From: Microbacterium sp. BR1
GTDB taxonomy: Bacteria > Actinomycetota > Actinomycetes > Actinomycetales > Microbacteriaceae
Direction: 5' to 3'
Length of the DNA stretch: 64,000 nt
NCBI RefSeq assembly: GCF_002812725.1
Contig: NZ_NMUN01000006.1
Location: 29,565-93,564 of the forward strand
Positions 61,439 to 64,000 of the stretch are shown piece by piece. The translations under genes were made by a program, and so were the position numbers. Numbering within the stretch: the first letter of the stretch is position 1; each line of letters opens with the position of its first letter. The notes under the pieces are model-generated. The model had not been told where the DNA came from and ran no database searches. It saw only the letters and a list, made by a program, of their open reading frames with translations.

Positions 61439-61903
61439 ATGGCTATCACCGCTGAAAAGGTCGGTCGCGACTTGCACCTCCGGATGGAGGGGATCGAAGC
61501 ACCGTTCGTGGTTCATCCCCTCCCCGGTCGTGCGGGCGTCCAGATCACCGACACCTACCTCACGTCCATGAACGGTGAGGGTGGTGTCGAGGACATCACG
61601 AACGCGCTCATCATGGCCGTGGATGGTGCACGACAGAACGCGATCACCGGCATCTGGGAACCCGTTCCCGAGGACGAGCAGGTCAACTTCACCCGCATCG
61701 GCCTCGAGCTCTCCCAGGACGAATCCGAATCGATCCTGATGCCTGCGTTCTTCTGGCAGACGATCCTCGGGATCAAGGGTGTGCAGGAGTACATCGAGGG
61801 CGGTGAGGGTCTCTCGGGCACCCTAAAAGCGGCGGGGGCGTTGACCGCCCGTTTGGGTCGCTTGACCCGGCGGACATCGCCCAGGGCATCCGCGACGGTC
61901 TGA
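61439..61903 (+). CDS. Tail assembly chaperone, zero-frame product (gpG-like)
   Basis: 154 residues. HLRMEGIEAPFVVHPLPGRA and ALIMAVDGARQNAITGIWEP match actinophage tail chaperones. The last ~30 codons overlap an open -1 frame, so a longer fusion is expected by ribosomal frameshifting. The zero-frame tail (LTARLGRLTRRTSPRASATV) looks random, as is usual. Confidence 0.85.
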   Translation: MAITAEKVGRDLHLRMEGIEAPFVVHPLPGRAGVQITDTYLTSMNGEGGVEDITNALIMAVDGARQNAITGIWEPVPEDEQVNFTRIGLELSQDESESILMPAFFWQTILGIKGVQEYIEGGEGLSGTLKAAGALTARLGRLTRRTSPRASATV

Positions 61904-62286
61904 TCATCGGCGTCGGGCGTCCCGACGAGAACGGTATCTACCCGGAGCACGTGTTCACCCCGGAGTGGCGGGAACGCCGGAAGACGGCAGCGGCCGGTGC
62001 CGCACCGAAACCGGTCGGTCTCACCGGTCTGGAGTTGTGGGGCCTGTTGTGGCCGGAACTGTTCGGTGAGATCGAACTCGACCTCGCACAGACCAGCCTC
62101 ATCCCCAACCTGGATGCGGCTCTGGATTCCCGGCCGTGGCATTTCGTGCGCGCCGGGATTGAACGACTCATCGACATCGACGGCACATGGGTGCAGAAAG
62201 CGGTGAGAGATGGGGTTCGACGCCGGCGCGCTGCTGTTCAAGATCCAGACGGTCGGGGCGGCAGTCTTCAAGAAGGATCAGTCTGA
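61807..62286 (+). CDS. Tail assembly chaperone, -1 frame extension (gpT-like)
   Basis: Frame -1 is open from just after a TGA at 61804 to 62286 and reads PADIAQGIRDGLIIGVGRPD, LWGLLWPELFGEIELDLA and so on, with no start codon until 61951. Slip candidates are CTA-AAA-G (61822-61828) and GGGGGCG (about 61832-61838). The fused product would be about 282 residues. It overlaps the tape measure gene start by 77 bp. Confidence 0.75.
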   Translation, partial: GSLGHPKSGGGVDRPFGSLDPADIAQGIRDGLIIGVGRPDENGIYPEHVFTPEWRERRKTAAAGAAPKPVGLTGLELWGLLWPELFGEIELDLAQTSLIPNLDAALDSRPWHFVRAGIERLIDIDGTWVQKAVRDGVRRRRAAVQDPDGRGGSLQEGSV

Positions 62287-64000
62287 CGCGTCACAGGCGC
62301 TCGAGAAGACGGGTCGTTCCGCGACTGCTGCGGCGACCGATCTGAACAAGTCCGGTGACGCGACCGACACTGTTACGAAGAAGGCGCGCGCCGCGAAAGC
62401 CCCCCTGAACGATCAGGCCGCGGCGACGAAGAAGGTCGGCGACGAGTCCGCGAAGGCGAAGCCCGCGCAGGAGCAGCAGGCGAAGGTCACCGAGCAGCAG
62501 GCGAACGCGGCGAAGCAACTGTCGGTCGGTCTGCTCGCTGCGGGTGTCGCTGTTGGTGCGCTCGTCGGGATCTCTGTCGCGAAGTACGCCGAGTTCGACG
62601 TTGCCATGTCGAACGTGCGCGCCGCGACGATGGCTACCGCGGAAGAACAGCGCGCCCTCGGTGCTGCAGCGTTGGAGTCTGGTGCGGACACCGCGTATTC
62701 GGCGTCTGAGGCCGCTGGGGCGCAGGAGGAACTCGCCAAGGCGGGCCTGAGTGTTGCGGACATTGTGGGCGGTTCGCTGAACGGTGCGCTCGCGCTCGCC
62801 GCCGCCGGCCAACTCGAGGTGGCCCGGTCCGCGGAGATCATGGCGACCACCCTCAAGGTGTACCGCTTGCCTGCCGAGCAGGCCGCGCACGTCTCCGACC
62901 TTCTCGCGGCCGCGGCTGGTAAGGCGCAGGGTTCCGTCGATGACGTGTCCCTCGCGCTCGACTACGCCGGCATCGGCCTCGCCCAGTTCAACGTGCCCCT
63001 CGAGGAATCGGTCGGCGCGCTGGCGTTGTTCGCCGCAAACGGCATCCTCGGAGAGAAAGCTGGCACAGGACTGCGCGGTGCTCTCGCGGCGCTCACGGGG
63101 CCTTCCGCGCTCGGCGCGAAGACGATGAAGGAATACGGCGTCGAGGTGTTCGACGCGCAAGGCAACTTCGTCGGTCTCGCTGGGGTTGCCGGGCAGTTGC
63201 GGACCGCGTTCGCTGATCTGACCGAGGAAGAACGCGCAGCCGCGTTGAACCGGATCTTCGGCAACGAGTCGATGAACGTCGCGAACGTCCTCTACAAGGA
63301 GGGCGCCGCCGGGGTTCAGGAGTGGACCGAGAAGGTCGACGACTCCGGGTTCGCCGCCGAGCAGGCTGCGATCAAGCAGGACAACCTGGCCGGTGACGTC
63401 GAGAAACTCGGCGGGGCGTTCGATACCGCGTTCATCAAGACGGGTGCGGGCGCGAACGAAGTGCTCCGCACAATGGTGCAGGCAGCGACCGAGCTCGTCG
63501 ACATTTACGGGGAGCTCCCCGAACCTGTGCAGGCGACCGCGCTCGTCCTCGGTGTCGCGACGGCTGCTGCCCTGATTTTCAGTGCGGGTGCTGTCGGCTT
63601 GCGGGTGAAAATCATCGAGCTCAAGGCTCAGATGGATCTTGCGAACATCAGCTTTCGCGCGTACCGCGCTCCTCGGTGGCGCCGCTGGTCTCGCCCTGAC
63701 CGGTGTGGTTTGCTGTGGTCGCGTTGCTCGCGCAACGGCAGGCAGAAGCCCGTCAGCGTGCGGAGAGCTACGCGGACACCCTCGAAGAGGGCAACCTGCG
63801 GATCACGAAAAGTTCGACGAAAAAGGAAAAACTTCGCGACCGCGAAAAACTTTTGCAAGGCGGAGCAAGTTCGTTTTCCTTGTTTTCTTTTCGAAACGCG
63901 GATCAGCCCTGGACGCTGCGGAAACAGTTTTTGGGTTGTTCACGCTTTCGACACGGCCGCGGAATTTGCCGCGCTTCGGTTCACGCGGACGCACTTCAAA
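62210..64000 (+). CDS. Tail tape measure protein, N-terminal part
   Basis: ATG 62210 (GTGAGAG upstream). Ala/Lys/Gln-rich coiled coil for about 100 residues (ATKKVGDESAKAKPAQEQQA), a membrane-like helix (LSVGLLAAGVAVGALVGISV) and a TP901-type core (YSASEAAGAQEELAKAGLSV, VDDVSLALDYAGIGLAQFNV, GTGLRGALAALTGPSALGA). Sets tail length. Beyond about 63655 the frame is broken twice by single extra T bases, then homopolymer-rich sequence follows; these look like sequence errors. The gene continues past the window. Confidence 0.88.
   Translation, partial: MGFDAGALLFKIQTVGAAVFKKDQSDASQALEKTGRSATAAATDLNKSGDATDTVTKKARAAKAPLNDQAAATKKVGDESAKAKPAQEQQAKVTEQQANAAKQLSVGLLAAGVAVGALVGISVAKYAEFDVAMSNVRAATMATAEEQRALGAAALESGADTAYSASEAAGAQEELAKAGLSVADIVGGSLNGALALAAAGQLEVARSAEIMATTLKVYRLPAEQAAHVSDLLAAAAGKAQGSVDDVSLALDYAGIGLAQFNVPLEESVGALALFAANGILGEKAGTGLRGALAALTGPSALGAKTMKEYGVEVFDAQGNFVGLAGVAGQLRTAFADLTEEERAAALNRIFGNESMNVANVLYKEGAAGVQEWTEKVDDSGFAAEQAAIKQDNLAGDVEKLGGAFDTAFIKTGAGANEVLRTMVQAATELVDIYGELPEPVQATALVLGVATAAALIFSAGAVGLRVKIIELKAQMDLANISFRAYRAPRWRRWSRPDRCGLLWSRCSRNGRQKPVSVRRATRTPSKRATCGSRKVRRKRKNFATAKNFCKAEQVRFPCFLFETRISPGRCGNSFWVVHAFDTAAEFAALRFTRTHFK

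Larger units (their letters stand above)
32823..64000 (+). mobile_element. Siphovirus-type prophage, left part (right end beyond window)
   Basis: Begins in tRNA-Lys and shows, in order, repressor, early/replication genes, terminase, portal, capsid, connector and tail genes up to the tape measure. Lysis genes, tail tip, integrase and attR are not in the window. An IS256-family insertion splits a recombination gene, so the prophage has probably been resident for some time. Confidence 0.95.

Noticed and set aside
63655..63720. Programmed frameshift in the tape measure gene
   Set aside because: Two +1 shifts within 60 bp, each at a stretched T-run, followed by generally stretched homopolymers, point to sequence error.

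Overview
The window looks like a high-GC actinobacterium of the family Microbacteriaceae, most like Microbacterium. This is read from gene content, frequent GTG starts and PhoP/RegX3-type 11-nt Pho boxes. No database search was possible. About the first 32.8 kb is chromosome. From about 32.82 kb to the end is an incomplete siphovirus-type prophage whose right end lies outside the window.

Chromosome, 1-15 kb: an oxidoreductase fragment, rlmB and cysS (overlapping), an EamA transporter, carD-ispDF, a lipoprotein, senX3-regX3 divergent from phoU, gpmA, a class I methyltransferase, a run of FUSC/YgfZ/nitrobindin-like/small membrane genes, and a GlnR-type regulator.

Chromosome, 15-33 kb: ppk, a Nudix-phosphatase fusion (MutT1 type) and a 4'-phosphopantetheinyl transferase form one tightly overlapping series. 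They face an M1 aminopeptidase and a 1319-aa Pls-type peptide synthetase. Together these suggest a poly-epsilon-amino-acid locus with its carrier-activating enzyme and a possible degrading enzyme. Then comes pstSCAB behind a clear Pho box. Pho-box-like repeats also precede phoU/senX3 and (weaker) ppk, which points to one phosphate/polyphosphate regulon controlled by RegX3. After a class IV aminotransferase and a structured intergenic element come sigK-rskA, divergent from a fasciclin lipoprotein with a plausible SigK promoter. This is the same arrangement of functions as the mycobacterial SigK-RskA-MPT70/83 system.

Prophage: it sits in a tRNA-Lys(UUU) gene, cut in the anticodon arm. The leftward repressor gene ends inside the tRNA part of the junction, and no integrase lies next to it. 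This resembles the integration-dependent immunity arrangement of some mycobacteriophages. Divergent promoters give predicted leaderless transcripts for both the repressor and the first rightward gene. The early operon (33.2-50.1 kb) has many ATGA/GTGA-coupled small genes: ParB-like proteins, a YqaJ exonuclease, a Rad52-like annealing gene split by an IS256-family element with an exact 8-bp target duplication, a nuclease, a small LPETG-motif protein, two DNA methyltransferases, HNH proteins, replication-type proteins and SSB. The late operon (50.3 kb onward) has terminase subunits, an HNH endonuclease, portal, minor capsid, an Acb2/Tad1-hairpin-like small protein (possible anti-CBASS), scaffold, major capsid, connectors, tail tube, a tail chaperone with a -1 frameshift extension, and the start of the tape measure gene. 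The last ~350 bases show stretched homopolymers and broken reading frames, as at a poor-quality contig end.
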